NCBI GenBank assembly: GCA_036850595.1
Contig: CM072156.1
Location: forward strand, 18,651,483 to 18,715,482
Length of the DNA stretch: 64,000 bases
Direction of reading: 5' to 3'
DNA from: Rhyacichthys aspro
Lineage: Eukaryota; Chordata; Actinopteri; Gobiiformes; Rhyacichthyidae
The position numbers were made by a program, and so were the translations under genes. Shown here piece by piece: positions 12,701 to 23,765 of this stretch (position 1 is its first letter; every line of letters starts with the position of its first letter). The notes under the pieces were generated by a model. The model was not told the DNA's origin. It searched no databases and saw only the letters and a list, made by a program, of their open reading frames with translations.

Positions 12701-15700
12701 GGTTTCAGTAGGAGATCCAGAGCTGGGTTTAGATTGGTTCAGCGATGCTACTCTTTAAACACTGTCATTGGAAGTGTCTGCTATGAATTATGTCTTTGCT
12801 TATTGGATGTTGTTTACTTTACTATGGCCATTTTGTCCTAAAATAATACACTGCTGTATTTTTGTGTTGAGCTGTTTTCTTTGCTCAAAATCAGCCAAGC
12901 CGCCTGCTGTGTAATCTTCTATTTCTTTTAAAAAATCACATCCATCCCTCGAGACCAGATTGCCAAGTGCTTTCTCAAGAAGGGATTTGCTGATTTGGGT
13001 TTTACATTTTAATAGACTTTAGATGACGGCTCATAAGCTATTATAGCCTGAAATGACTTTGTGGAAGTATAACAGTCTTCCACCTCCCCAAACACCTCCT
13101 GACATTTGCTTTATGTGCTACTAAAGGTGTCCAAACCACAATGATAGCAATATACATGTATGTGTATGTATCTAATACAAATCATTTGACAATTTAGGAC
13201 AAATCTGTGGAAGATACATACTTAAAACATGGCAGCTTCACAATACACTATACTTTTAAATGGACAAAGGGATCATGTGCTGATGTTAAAGTGAAGGCTG
13301 GCCCCAATGATGTGGTTTCATTCAAGAATGTCACTCTTTACAGTTAGTGTTTTTGTTATGTTGTTATGTTTTTATAGTGTTTATTTTATTTTATGTATTT
13401 ATGTATTTATTTATTTATTTATTTTTGTTTGTTTTTTAGATGCACCCCTAAATTACAATTAAATCCTCTTCGTCAGCTAATTTTCTATTAACAATAAAGA
13501 TAAACTGGCATGTATAGAGTGATATATGTACAAAAAAGCAGCAAAAAAATGATTTGGGCCTTGTAAATTTAAATCTTTACTGAATATGGTTAGTTTAATT
13601 AAAAAAAAGAAAAAGTTAGCACCCAAGGTTAATTACTTTTAGTCCAGATACTACATAGTGTGGATGTTTTAGTCTAATTCTTTTTCCTGAAATGGTCCGT
13701 CAATCTATTCAACAAATTGCAAATTTTCAAAACACCAAACTTCACCAATATGCTAATGCTAATAATACAGGAAATGGAGGATGGAAATTTCAAGGACAGG
13801 TTACAAAAGTTAGCATTTTGTAGCGAACCTCCTTTATCAGCTTGAAACAGTCCAAACATTACTTTCCACTCAGGCTGTAATTATGCTAATATGTTGTCCT
13901 CCATGCTTAAAGACTCATTTGCATAAAACTGTATGGGCCACTCGCCTGAACCAATCGGTCTAATCAAGAGTCCCTTCAAAACAAATGGGCCCTCAAAAAT
14001 GCTCACTCATGTATTCCAGCAGCTTATTGTGTATGACCACAGCCTGTTATTAACAGCTATCTACACAAAGCAAATGGATGGATTTCTGAACATGAGGTGT
14101 ACTGGTCATTAGTAGTTCATGCAGAAGGCCAAGAGGTAGTATTAGTGGAGGCGGACAAATTAGCTACGCCAAATGAGACAATAATGATTTTTTTCCACGC
14201 TGGTTGTTGTCCACTCAGCACACTGAAGTATTAGTCCTATTAAAATATCTGTCAGTGTAAAAGCCCACAGCTCCTATTGAATATCTCAAACCAGAGCGAT
14301 AAATTGAAAAATCCTAAATTAGTTGTCACTTGGTTAATAAGACCTTCCATTTACACACATAAATCCAAATAAATAAGCAATTTAGACTTGTTTCTATAAG
14401 AGCAATACAGAAAAACCATTAAGCTTGTTTTGGCTATTGTCCATCCATTTACTTCATTAAATGAGCACTTTTATATGCGTTACGAAGTCTCAACCACAAC
14501 ATTAACACCAAGGGACCTTATAGAAATCAATTAAAAACTCAGGAGCAAAGTACTGTTAGATTAGTCCAGCTACAGAAACATAGTGGGGTCACGATCGATA
14601 AACAAAGGAATCAAGGCAGCTTAAAGTGAGGGCTGGATCCAAAAGTTTGGCTTCATATAACTGCCATTCATGTGTAGTCTAGTCTCACCTTTAGTTTATT
14701 GGAGATTAATCAATGAACTGATATAAATATTCCAATCCACATTTATTAACCCACAATGGATAGGTCATTGCTTAGACTGTCTTCAAAGTAGTAGTTTAAA
14801 TGTTTTATGATGTATATATATTTTTTATCGTTGTTCTCTACTGTGTGGTTAAAGCTAGACACTCCTCTATGTGTTCCACTAATTATTCATGAAGCAGTAG
14901 TATAATACTAGCTACAAAGATAATCAAAAAAATGAGTTCTGAACTCTGAACCTTTTGCAATTATAGTAATACCATGGCTCTTTAAATTCTAGGTCCTTTA
15001 AGATTTAATGGGTCTATTTAATCCTGTTATGTGTGTATTTAGCACAGAGGACCACTCTCTATTCATGTAGGAAACAAAAAAATGTCATGGATGAAACATA
15101 TTTCCATGTAAATTAATCCGACTCCCTTTTCCTAAATCCCTCCCATTACCCCATTATTCTCCTTTACCTGACCTTCCCCTTTCTGGCTCGACACCAAACC
15201 TTAATCAGGAGCCAACTTGCTACATCTTCCTCTTAACAAAGAAGATGGCTGCACGGTGGACGCACCATTTCCTATTGGTTGTTATATAGAGATTACTGTT
15301 TGACCTGTTTTTATTAATTCATTAAATATTCATCTCTAAGTTATGGTTATTTCTGAAAACATTCACTGAGACTCTTTAAAGACATTTAAATCTATAACGA
15401 ACCCATTGGAAGTGCCACTTGAGGTCTACAACTGCCCCGAGTGGACAAACTGAGCACTGCATAACGATGTTATCATAATTCCACTTTTTTTTTTTTTTTT
15501 GTATTTATGAAAGAACTAAACTGATTTTATTTCAGTGCTGTATAACCCTACTATTATTAACATATATACCATATAATTATTAAATAAGACCTATTTCCAA
15601 TGGGTTTGTTGTTGAATATGTTCCTGCAGGCCGCCATTGTTGTTCAGGAAGAAAAACACAATAAAAATAATCTAAAACAGACTTTGGTACAAGCTGCTAA

Positions 15701-18575
15701 TATTGTATTTACTTCTTTCAACCTTTTTAGGCATTTCCTTAGAAACCATGCACAGCGCAGTTATCTTTCCCCGCTGAAGGATTTCCTTTACTGCTACAAG
15801 ATAGGAGTAAATCTTAATAATTTCCTCTACCACTGACTTCTGCTGTAAATATCTCAACAGCTAAACAGCTCGCCCTTCACCAGCCAGCGTTTAAATGCTT
15901 TCTGCACTTCTACTGTTGTGATAACTTGTAGTTTCCTGTTCGCTGCCATCTCCATTTGCTTTCCATCTCTAAGCTCTGAAGGTTTAACTTCATTTAGGAA
16001 AAGGTCAGGTTCACAGCTTGTGCACTAACAGCAAGGCATGCTGGGAAATTACAGACCATTATCACCTAAGATACCGCAAAGATGTATACAAAGACACAGA
16101 GGTTGATGTGATACGTGATTACTGTCCAAAGGAAATGGATGATGAACAACACGGACCTTGACAGAAGATGATGTTTCTATATAATATAAAAGATTAAAAA
16201 AATAAATCTGGTCTGAATTATGTGGCATTTTTATCTTGTTCAATCCCTAAACTGCACAACTGTACGTATGTCATAAGTCTTGCCTAGATATATGGAGACC
16301 AAGTCATGACTAAGACCAGAATATATTGAGTTTCAGGCAAGATTTTTAGGGAGACAAGACAATTGTATGACACTTAAACAGATCCCAGTAAACAGCTCTA
16401 AATCACTACATGTCCAGCCACGGAAAATGTACTGACACAAATAGGGCATTTGGTGAAAGAGGCCAAGTAAGAGGGATATGTTTGAGTCAAGATAAGCTCA
16501 AATAATAGAGGTTTTCATCCAATCACAATAATGATTAGGACAAATAAACCAGCTGTGGTCTCGGCGAGTCTCGATTGAAAAATTCAGAGATCTTTACTTC
16601 CAAGATAAACAAAACAAAGATGAAGAGAGCAAGACCTCAGTGATTAACAGATGTTTTACAAATACCAATCCATGATTTATTTGACACTAGAACCAAAAAA
16701 ATTTTTTACCAAGTGGGGTCATTATTAGTCTAAGTCTGTCAACATTCACATCCATAGAAGATATTAGATGTATTTCTTTCTCTAAAAATAAAAGCAATTT
16801 TTAATAATTTGGTATTTCAGTCCCCACAGCCCCCCCTCTCTTTAACTTCTAAAATCAAATAATGACACAACAGCAGCAGCCCTGTCTGGACTCTCAATAC
16901 TAGGGCATTTTCACATTTCGAAGGTAGCTTTGAACTGCTTATGAGCCTCTCACCGACCATCAAACAATGGCAGTAGACTCTGAGATGATATAAACTCAGC
17001 TCAATCACGTCTTCAACCTTCAAAAATTCTCTCCAGTTGCCTTTTTCTGAATCTTTTCTTACAACAGCAGCCCCTAAATATTAAAAACTATACAGAAATG
17101 ATTACACCCACTGAGATAATTACAGCAACTTGCTTTTCATAATCACTACTCGAGAGAGAAAAAATAGCTATTTCATCACAACAGGAGTCCACACAAGTAC
17201 GAATATATTTAAATAAACACAATGTCATTTGCTTTGTATAGTAAAGGCCTCCACTGGGACTGTTTCATCAAGATATACACTATGTATGAACACTGTATTG
17301 ATCTTGTGACAGTATTTGAAGCTGAGGGCATTAAAAAAGGTCCACATTATGAGCATTTTTAATTCATTGCTCCTCATTCAAAAAACAAAAACATGTGAAG
17401 GTTAGTTGAAAAGGCTTTACAAAATAAAATTCAACAGCAGCAGCCCAAGTCCTTTTACCTTTAAATGAATACATTCCAACACTATGGTCCTGTGACAAAT
17501 GCATATGATACAAACAGCTTTCTCCCTTACACACAACCTGCTGGGTCTCGGTACAATTACCAAATGCCCACTGCCTCATGCTGAACTGGTGTGAATCCAC
17601 AGGCTGTAATTCTGCCTCACGCAATTAATGAATGAATGAACTGCATTAATGAAGACAGTGTGGAGAGGCTGCAGTCACAGCACAGAGAGCACACAGCCAC
17701 AGTTTGCCACAATGGTAACGGAGCATATCAACAAAGACGCTTCACTTTTACCATTTGAACAACAGCATATTTAATAGAATTATAAAAATATCAAAATACA
17801 AAACATTGCTGAGTATATGTTTTATAGGTTTCATAGGTTTTTTAGGTTCAGTTTGGCTCCATATATAATAAAAGGTATGTTTTTGTTTTTTGTTTTTTAA
17901 GATGTTAAGATAAAGGGCCACTAATTGTATACTATATGACTTATGGCTTTCTCATAGTGGCTTTATTATATGTCTCATAAAATAAATCAGTGACATACAT
18001 CATTTTATACTTTCTACATATAAATGGGACAACAATCAAAAAACTGCATACTGTACTTTTAAAATATATGCGTAAATATGGAATTATTTTGCCATTTCTG
18101 TTTAATGGAAAAGGTTTCTTTCCATGTATGTGCGTTATAAGTTTCCTGTCACATCTGAGTGTTACCTGTCCAGGGCGATGGCTGTCATGGAGTAGATGCT
18201 GGCGAACACCGCTGCGATGGGGAAGAAGTTGTGGAAGCGGCAGTAAACCAGCCCGAAGTACCACTCGTTGTGCACGGCGTAGGTGAAGTTGATAACGGTG
18301 TTAAAAGCAGACATCGAGGCTTCGGCAAACGCCAGGTTGAGCAGGAAATAGTTGGTGACTGTCCTCATGCGCTTGTGTGCCATGATAATCCAGATGACCG
18401 TCACGTTACCGACTACAGACACGATCACTATGCAGCTGTAGGCTATAGCCCACAGCACGATCCTCCACACCGGCTGCACGAACTGGTTCCAGTACTCGGT
18501 GCTGTTGTTGGTGTCGTTGGGAGCGCTGGTGGTGGTCCAGTTTGGCGTCTCTGTGGTGCTGAATAAGGGATCCAT
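581..18575 (-). CDS. tacr1: Substance-P (neurokinin-1-type) receptor, 5' part, exons 1-2
   Basis: This is the 5' part of a rhodopsin-class GPCR for tachykinin peptides, which act through Gq at the plasma membrane. Exons 18166-18575 and 581-775 join in phase (GT donor at 18165, AG acceptor at 776) and give 201 residues plus two bases. Visible features are an extracellular N-terminus with four N-glycosylation sequons (N12, N20, N23, N24), TM1 near 37-62, TM2 with LAFAEAS, C112 at the top of TM3, DRY at 136-138, TM4 near 156-175 and C187 in extracellular loop 2 as the likely disulfide partner. Glu85 in TM2 (position 2.50), N92, N96 and H115 match NK1-receptor positions; NK2 and NK3 receptors carry Asp at 2.50. 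Exons 3-5 (TM5-TM7 and tail) are outside the window. Whether this is tacr1a or tacr1b cannot be told from the sequence alone. Confidence 0.9.
1970..2325 (+). repeat. tRNA-derived SINE with L2-like 3' tail
   Basis: A pol III B box (GGTTCGATTCC, 2018-2028) follows a degraded A-box half. A body section with CTTGGGCAAGACACTTCACC comes next. The 3' end, AAAGCGCTATATAAATGCA, resembles the tail of fish L2-type LINEs and ends in three CCATTTA repeats (about 2300-2321). This is typical of fish SINEs mobilised by L2-like elements. Open frames on either strand over this segment are shadows of it. Confidence 0.85.
4040..4415. repeat. Probable degenerate DNA-transposon remnant
   Basis: The block has repeated ATTATTTT/CGATTA-type motifs (4048-4110) and ends with TCAATTGCACAGCCCAACAA (about 4390-4412). 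I recall this pattern from widespread non-autonomous fish elements. An AAATAAAT run at 4170-4190 lies inside. Boundaries and family are uncertain. Confidence 0.35.
5508..5545 (+). repeat. SINE/L2-type tail, left part (split by an insertion)
   Basis: GAAGCCCTTTGAGGCAATTG...GGGCTATA resembles the common fish SINE/LINE 3' tail. It is interrupted by the element at 5546-6045 and resumes at 6055 with TAATCAAACTGAATTTAACT. Confidence 0.55.
5546..6045. mobile_element. 500-bp non-autonomous DNA transposon with long TIRs and 9-bp TSD
   Basis: Terminal inverted repeats of about 70 bp, nearly perfect, begin TAGCCTGGCCAGCCAGACCG and end with the reverse complement. The 9-bp direct repeat ACTGGGCTA flanks the element at 5537-5545 and 6046-6054. 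Long TIRs plus a 9-bp duplication suggest a Mutator-like (MULE) miniature element. It has no convincing transposase; the 79-codon minus frame inside is not recognisable. The near-identical TIRs suggest a fairly recent insertion. Confidence 0.85.
7310..7365. repeat. AT/GT-rich microsatellite
   Basis: TGTATATATATATGTGTGTA-type dinucleotide run in the receptor intron. Confidence 0.6.
7848..8290. repeat. Degenerate GACTTGGACT-type tandem repeat
   Basis: Loosely repeated GACTTGGACT / GACTCAGACTT units occur at 7848-8000 and again at 8178-8285, with a non-repetitive spacer between. The pattern resembles a dispersed fish repeat whose family I cannot name. Open frames here follow the repeat periodicity and are not gene-like. 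Confidence 0.6.
9501..9909. mobile_element. Non-autonomous DNA transposon, TIRs with TCACACTACAGGA
   Basis: The left end (about 9509-9521) and the reverse complement of the right end share a perfect 13-base core, TCACACTACAGGA, with weaker similarity around it. The element is about 410 bp. No clear target-site duplication or coding frame is seen. The terminal wording resembles the element ends at 19149 and 20133. Confidence 0.6.
10627..10662. repeat. (TTTA)n simple repeat
   Basis: ATTTATTTATTTATTTATTT-type run in the receptor intron. Confidence 0.7.
11277..11572. mobile_element. Miniature TA-flanked transposon, CCGTATTTTCCGG family (short form)
   Basis: The inverted ends CCGTATTTTCCGGACTATA and TATAGTCCGGAAAATACGG are perfect and flanked by TA, as for Tc1/mariner-type insertion. 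The 296-bp body matches the left arm of the 761-bp copy at 19371-20131 up to AAATGAAGTG, then jumps to the right end, so it is an internal-deletion derivative. It lies in tacr1 intron 1 and has no transposase. Confidence 0.85.
13392..13426. repeat. (ATTT)n simple repeat
   Basis: TATTTATGTATTTATTTATT-type run in the receptor intron. Confidence 0.65.
18166..18575 (-). CDS. tacr1: tacr1 exon 1 (start codon to DR of DRY)
   Basis: 410 coding bases. The ATG at 18573-18575 is chosen because it opens a receptor N-terminus of normal length before the conserved NQFVQP motif at residues 30-35. The exon ends in the first two bases of the Arg codon of DRY and is followed by a GTAAC donor at 18165-18161. 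This is the position of the first intron in tachykinin receptor genes. Confidence 0.92.
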
Positions 18576-19000
18576 TTTTCAAACCAAACTTAGTGGAAAC
18601 CGCAGTCAAATCTTCACACAGAGCACTGCAGACCCAAAAGACAGATTCAAAGTGCACAGTGCATAACTGTCACCAAACTATAATGCGCTCTGATTCTCAA
18701 CAGCGTGAGTTCAAAGTACACCGAAGTCTTTTTCGCTACGATTTCAGCACAACTCTTTTTCTCGCACCGTGCGTAAAACGTGCCTTTTACGCGTACCGCT
18801 CTCTCAGAACAGTCTCCTTCATTCCTTCCTCACGCAGCTCTGTGCACTCTTCCTCTCAGCTCCGGTGGCGGCTCTGCGCTCGCTCCTCCTGCTCCCTGCG
18901 CTAAAAGTGAGCAGCCAAGCAACAGCGTCCAATCGGAGAGCTCTACCGTTAGAACCACACAGGAGCCAGGTGAGTGATTCAGTCCGCGACGGGATTCTCA
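18576..19000 (-). promoter_or_regulatory. Probable 5' UTR / promoter region of tacr1
   Basis: This is the sequence immediately upstream of the receptor ATG. The part at roughly 18770-18990 is richer in G+C and CpG than its surroundings, as at many vertebrate promoters. No TATA box or start site can be fixed by eye, so the role is inferred from position. Confidence 0.4.
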
Positions 19001-19148
19001 TTTCTAAAGACATTCATGCACACCATACATATGACACAAGCAGAAAATTCAATAAGGAATACTATTGTTGGCTATTCTGGGAAGACAAGGCTACCCAATA
19101 ATTTGTTACATTACTTGATAGAGACATGTCCAGGTTTGTCCCAGTCTT

Positions 19149-20663
19149 AAGCTGAGGACACACTACAAGACTACAAGATTTTTTTGCCAGATTTTACCCA
19201 CGGTTTCCAGTTGGGCAAAGTCTGCACCAGTCTGCTCTAGTTGAGGACAGTTGACAAAAATATCTGCGAGTGTGTGAGGGGACACAGACCCAATCAGACC
19301 TAGTCATAGTCGAACATGTTTGAATTTTTGGAGCCGAATCTGAACGCAGTTGGGTAGTGTGAACATATTACCGTATTTTCCGGACTATAAGCAGCTACTT
19401 TTTTCCCCACGCTCTGAACCATGCGGCTTATACAGAGATGCGGCTTTTCTATGAATTTTTCTTCAGCCCTCAGGGGGGCGCTCTAGCAGGAAGTGCAAAA
19501 ACGAGACAAACGAGGCAGCGGTAGACAGTACAAACAAGAAAGCACCAGTTTTTATTCTTAGCACATGCAACCCAAGACGCACAACAGCAAAATACGGTAA
19601 TATTTTTACACCCTCACCCCCTCATAATGGAAAACAAATGAAGTGACAGTGGTTTGGTGTTCAGTAGTTTCAATGCTCAGGAGGAAGATGAATAGTGACT
19701 TGTGGTTTCAGTGCACGGGAGAATGAAGCGACTTTAATAGTTGCGCAGTTGCGCTTTAACAGTGCGCAGGAAGAAAAAGTGACAGTGGTTTGGTGTTCAG
19801 TGGTTTCAGTACGCAGGAGGAAGAAAAATAAAGCAACTTGGTTTTAGTGCACAGGAGGAAGATGAAGAAAACCATCAATGACTTTTGTGTTTTGTTTGAT
19901 CAGCGCTTTTACTGCCGTGTTACAGGCACTGTTCAGAAACAATCAGTTCAGGTATGAGTATGAATAAACACTCATGGTACAAAATCTTTCCATGTAAATA
20001 TCTTATTTCTCAGCCTGGATATCGGCGGCTTATAGTCCGGTGCGGCTTATATGTGACAAAATATATATTTCTTTTGAATTTTAGTGGGTGTGGCTTATAT
20101 TTAGGTGCGCTCTATAGTCCGGAAAATACGGTAAGCTAGGGACACACTACACAACTTTCAGTCTTAACAGATTTTGAAAAGACTAGGACAGAGTGGTTTC
20201 AGCAGATTTTTATATGACGACTGAATCACAGTTAAACAAATGCACCTGATGAGGGATTGCAGACTTCATGGTTTGTCAGACCAACTCAAGCCAAATGAAT
20301 GCATCAATCTCTTGAGACTTGACAGTTTAAAGGATAAACAACCCCACGCAGTTCACCATCGTTGTTTTGATATTCCCGCCACTTCCCGTCGTCTTCTGAC
20401 ACTATTTCCTGTGTCCCACACTCTCTTTTTCATTGGCTGTCGGCAGCACGTGTTTGCAGTCGGGTCAGTAATGAGTTCACACAACCCGACTGCGTCCAGA
20501 TTTGGCTCAAAAAATTCAAACATCGGGTCGGGTCTTTACCTTTCACACTCTTGCAGATTGGTGTCTTCACCCCTCACACACTAACAACTAGCCAACAGAA
20601 TGGTGCAGACTTTGCCCAACTAGGAATCATGGGTAAAATCTGGCAAAAAATCCTCCTCAGCTT
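19149..20663. mobile_element. DNA transposon with AAGCTGAGGA ends, split by a nested element
   Basis: The left end (19149-19250) and the reverse complement of the right end (20570-20663) match: AAGCTGAGGA, then TTTTTTGCCAGATTTTACCC, then GTTGGGCAAAGTCTGCACCA. The 761-bp TA-flanked element sits inside. Just right of it, AAGCTAGGGACACACTAC (about 20133) repeats the style of the left terminus, suggesting a compound history. No clear transposase frame and no certain target-site duplication were seen. The element begins about 570 bp upstream of the tacr1 ATG. Confidence 0.7.
19371..20131. mobile_element. TA-flanked miniature transposon, CCGTATTTTCCGG family (long form)
   Basis: The ends CCGTATTTTCCGGACTATA and TATAGTCCGGAAAATACGG are flanked by TA (19369-19370 and 20132-20133). 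The interior has a partly repeated segment: AGTGACAGTGGTTTGGTGTT occurs near 19643 and again near 19777. Extra GCGGCTTATAGTCCGG-like motifs near 20025-20060 echo the terminus. It is inserted in the element at 19149-20663. Confidence 0.85.
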
Positions 20664-21364
20664 TTCCGACGCAACTGTTGATCCATTTCCAGAGAACCAT
20701 TTGTGCAGAGTGCAAAAGCCACTAGTTGATTGGAACCAGCTGTAAAACTAAAAAGGACCATCAAGGGGAATATACAGTATGTTCTTTCATATTTTTAGTA
20801 AAATGGTCTCAATGGAAACGAGGTACTGTTTCTTTGAAGATTCTACAAACTGTTAAAGAGTGAATATGACAGTCCACTAACAGAGAGATAGATTATGTTA
20901 TTGAAGCAAGTGTAAAGGAAACGGCAGAATATACTGTCGTTTATTAAACATAGCATCAGCCTTAGCATTTACATTACTGACACTAATTACTTGACTTCCA
21001 TAGCCAATCAAGAGTGAGAAAATAAGTTATTCAAGCTGCCACCGAATGCATATATATTCAAACATGAAAAGCCATTAAGAGCATATTTTCATAATCAGTG
21101 TAGTGTGCAAGTTCTAAATTATTAACAATGTTTCAAAATGAGTTTTCTTTAATCATGCTGTGCCCAAGCCCAACTGATCCAACTGTGCACCACTGGGAGC
21201 AATGACACCAATCAAATGTGCCACACAGTACGATTTGAGAGTGTGAGTGTATTAGTCCTGCAGTTAACTGGTGATTGTCCAGGGTGTACTTCCTCTCCAG
21301 CCCACACTGTAAAAAAGTCTGTCGGATTTTCTGTAACGCAAAAAAAAAAGTCAGCAGTGGTTGC

Positions 21365-21386
21365 CAGTATTTATTTATTTATTTGT
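21365..21386. repeat. (ATTT)n simple repeat
   Basis: Short TATTTATTTATTTATTT run. Confidence 0.5.
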
Positions 21387-23666
21387 GAGGGAGCAAGCCA
21401 GTGAGCAAAACATTTTTAGATGACAAAAATGACTGGTTGTTGTGTGTAGGGTTGATGAGGAACAAGATGCAACACTGCAAAACTGAAAGATGCATGAATT
21501 CACGCACGAGACGAGAGAAAAGCCTGGGAGGGGTTTGTGAGAGTGAGTAAGGAGCTAAGGACGGGGCTTCCTTTTGAAACTCAACTGTCTCTCTCTCTTG
21601 GTTCTGAAAAAGACAATTCAGGTACTGGGGCTTTAACTTACCAGTACAACTTAAAGCTTTGCTACCCAATTTTCTTTTTGCCATCCCTGTCGCAGATTCC
21701 TCTCACCCTAAAAAGCAGCCTAGGGACCTGTCCTGCTTCTCTTTTATTAAAAAAGTAAAAAATTTTCCATTTTTCCTTTCATAAAATACTAATATATTTC
21801 ACCAAACTGAGCTTACCATTAGCTTAGCTGCAAATTCAGCATCAGAATGGAAATGATCTCCTCCTCGTAAAACATTGCGCGACTGAATTGACCGTATTTA
21901 TCCTCACATCACGTGGCCTCCCTTTTCTCTGTTTCTTTTTTGAGCTGTTTCACTGTGTTAAAAGTTATATTCAGCCCTGAAAATACACTTTATCGGCAGC
22001 TTCCTTGAACGTCATATGAAAAGCTTGTGTCGACCAATGGGAGCATTTCTTTTCCGAGCATGTGATTTTTGCGAGCGCATGATTAGACAAGGGTTTTTGT
22101 TCCTGAATAGAAGTTCTCATCTATTAAAATCCCTTATAATAAACAGTAGATGGCATCATAAAGCCTGTTTTTTCATAATTATTCCATTCATAAGATATTT
22201 TTGGGGTTTTAAACCATTTTAACGTAGTACAGTACAGTATATCAGGTCTCTTTAACTTCTGGTACTAAAATGCAGCTAAGACAAAAAGTTTACAGTGAAT
22301 TTTGAAATATCAAAAAGGTACTAATTGTCCAGTTCATTTTATTTGATTGATTTTACAATAATTGTCTCATTATGCTAGATAATGTTTGTCTTGTAGTTTG
22401 GCTTTTATTTTGCAACTGATAGTATTTTTTTTACTTTTTGACAATGTTAAAAGATAGAGAATCAATAAATGGCAGCACAAAAATAAATCAATTACCATGA
22501 CTTAAATACATATTCTATATCCATGATTTGTCAGAAGCTAGATTAGATCAAAGCTTGTTCTCCATGTCATGCCTGTGTCCCCTGAGGCTGTGCTGTGGAG
22601 AGATGGTACAGAATGAATGAGCTCATTAAAGGGCCCTCGTGAGTGTGCCATCGGACCCTCTTAATGCCATTATAAGAGCCTCGAGAGAGAACAGCTGAAC
22701 CGTCCTGATCTCACACCTCCTTATTCATGTCATTAGCCTGTTGAGGTGTGTATTTAACCCGGGACTGCAAATAGAGGTGTGTTAATAAAAACAGAGTTAA
22801 CCGACTGTTGATTTCTTGATTTACTTTTAAAGCCCATTAGGTTTACGTAATGCATGTGTGACGGGGAAACACACTGAACACATTAGAGGCCAGAGGAGTC
22901 CCCTAATGATGCATCAGGGGGAAGACAGAGGCTGGAGACTGTGGCTGGAGATTTCAAAATGACATTGAAGATAAGATAAAGTGAAAAGTGCTGTGCAAAT
23001 GTTAATGATGCAATGGTCCTTAAAGCTGATGTGGGAAAGATATGCAAGCAACATTTTGAGCCACTTTGATCAAGGCAACTTCTGAACTAGAAACTGAAGT
23101 TGTTTCTAGTCTTATTTTAAAAAGTGCTAACAGCAGTAGAAGATTGTTCATGGTTGATAACTGTCTCAAAGGAGCAGCTTCCTTCATTTTGGAGAGTCAG
23201 GATTTTATGTCACAAGGTCGACTCACGTTTAATGCATTGTAGACAGGAAATGTGATGGCTTTATTTCACAAAGCAAGAGCAGGATGACAGTGAGTGTTTC
23301 TCTAATCTCATAATTGTATTTTTATTGTTATCTATTGTTTATATGTGTTGACGGTTGGACTGTTTAGTTTCATGCACTGTCCTTTTAAATAAATAAATAA
23401 ATTCAGAAAGTTCACAAAGTCATTAAAATCCATCTTGAAGTGCTCTAAGCAAAGCATCCACGTCCCAACTGTCAGGCCAGTGGTCGATGTGGCAGGACTG
23501 ATAGGTACAGGCATGTACTGACGTAGCCAGGTTAAGTAACTGTACCACAAATCACAGCCACAGCATCACGAATATTGCACAGTTATGGCTATTTGATATA
23601 CCTTATTTGTTTTTTTCCCCCCAATAGGAAGGCCTAAAAGCACATCCTCGGCACACAAACAGCTCA

Positions 23667-23765
23667 TAATAATAATCATCATAATAATACATTTTATTTA
23701 TATTGCGCTTATCATTTGACGCAAATGTCAAAGTGCTACAGAGGAGGTTTAAAACATGGTAAAAC
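23667..23765 (-). repeat. L2-like LINE/SINE 3' tail, reverse orientation
   Basis: An AATAATAATCATCATAATAA run is followed by ACATTTTATTTATATTGCGC and CAAAGTGCTACAG. In reverse complement this is the familiar fish tail of the type AAGTGC...GCGCAATATAAATAAAATGT plus an ATT-rich microsatellite. Confidence 0.65.

Larger units (their letters stand above)
776..18165 (-). other. tacr1 intron 1 (17.4 kb) with transposon debris
   Basis: The intron lies between two coding exons joined in frame. It carries a tRNA-SINE near 1970-2325, a long-TIR element at 5546-6045 inside a SINE-like tail, a GACTTG-rich degenerate repeat near 7850-8290, a TIR element near 9501-9909, a TA-flanked miniature element at 11277-11572, and several AT-rich simple repeats. 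The rest (about 2330-4040, 6060-7840, 8300-9500, 9910-11270 and 11575-18160) shows nothing I can assign. Small open frames there lack family resemblance. Confidence 0.75.

Noticed and set aside
16255..16370. Possible tandem repeat of AAGTCATGACTAAGACC-type words
   Set aside because: Too few and too diverged units to support a repeat call.
18159..18566. 135-codon plus-strand frame over receptor exon 1
   Set aside because: Antisense shadow of a strongly conserved coding exon.
581..18575. TACR2 identity suggested by the TSPAN15 neighbour
   Set aside because: TM2 Glu (LAFAEAS), HNEWYFG and [18 protein letters not shown] all fit NK1, not NK2 receptors.
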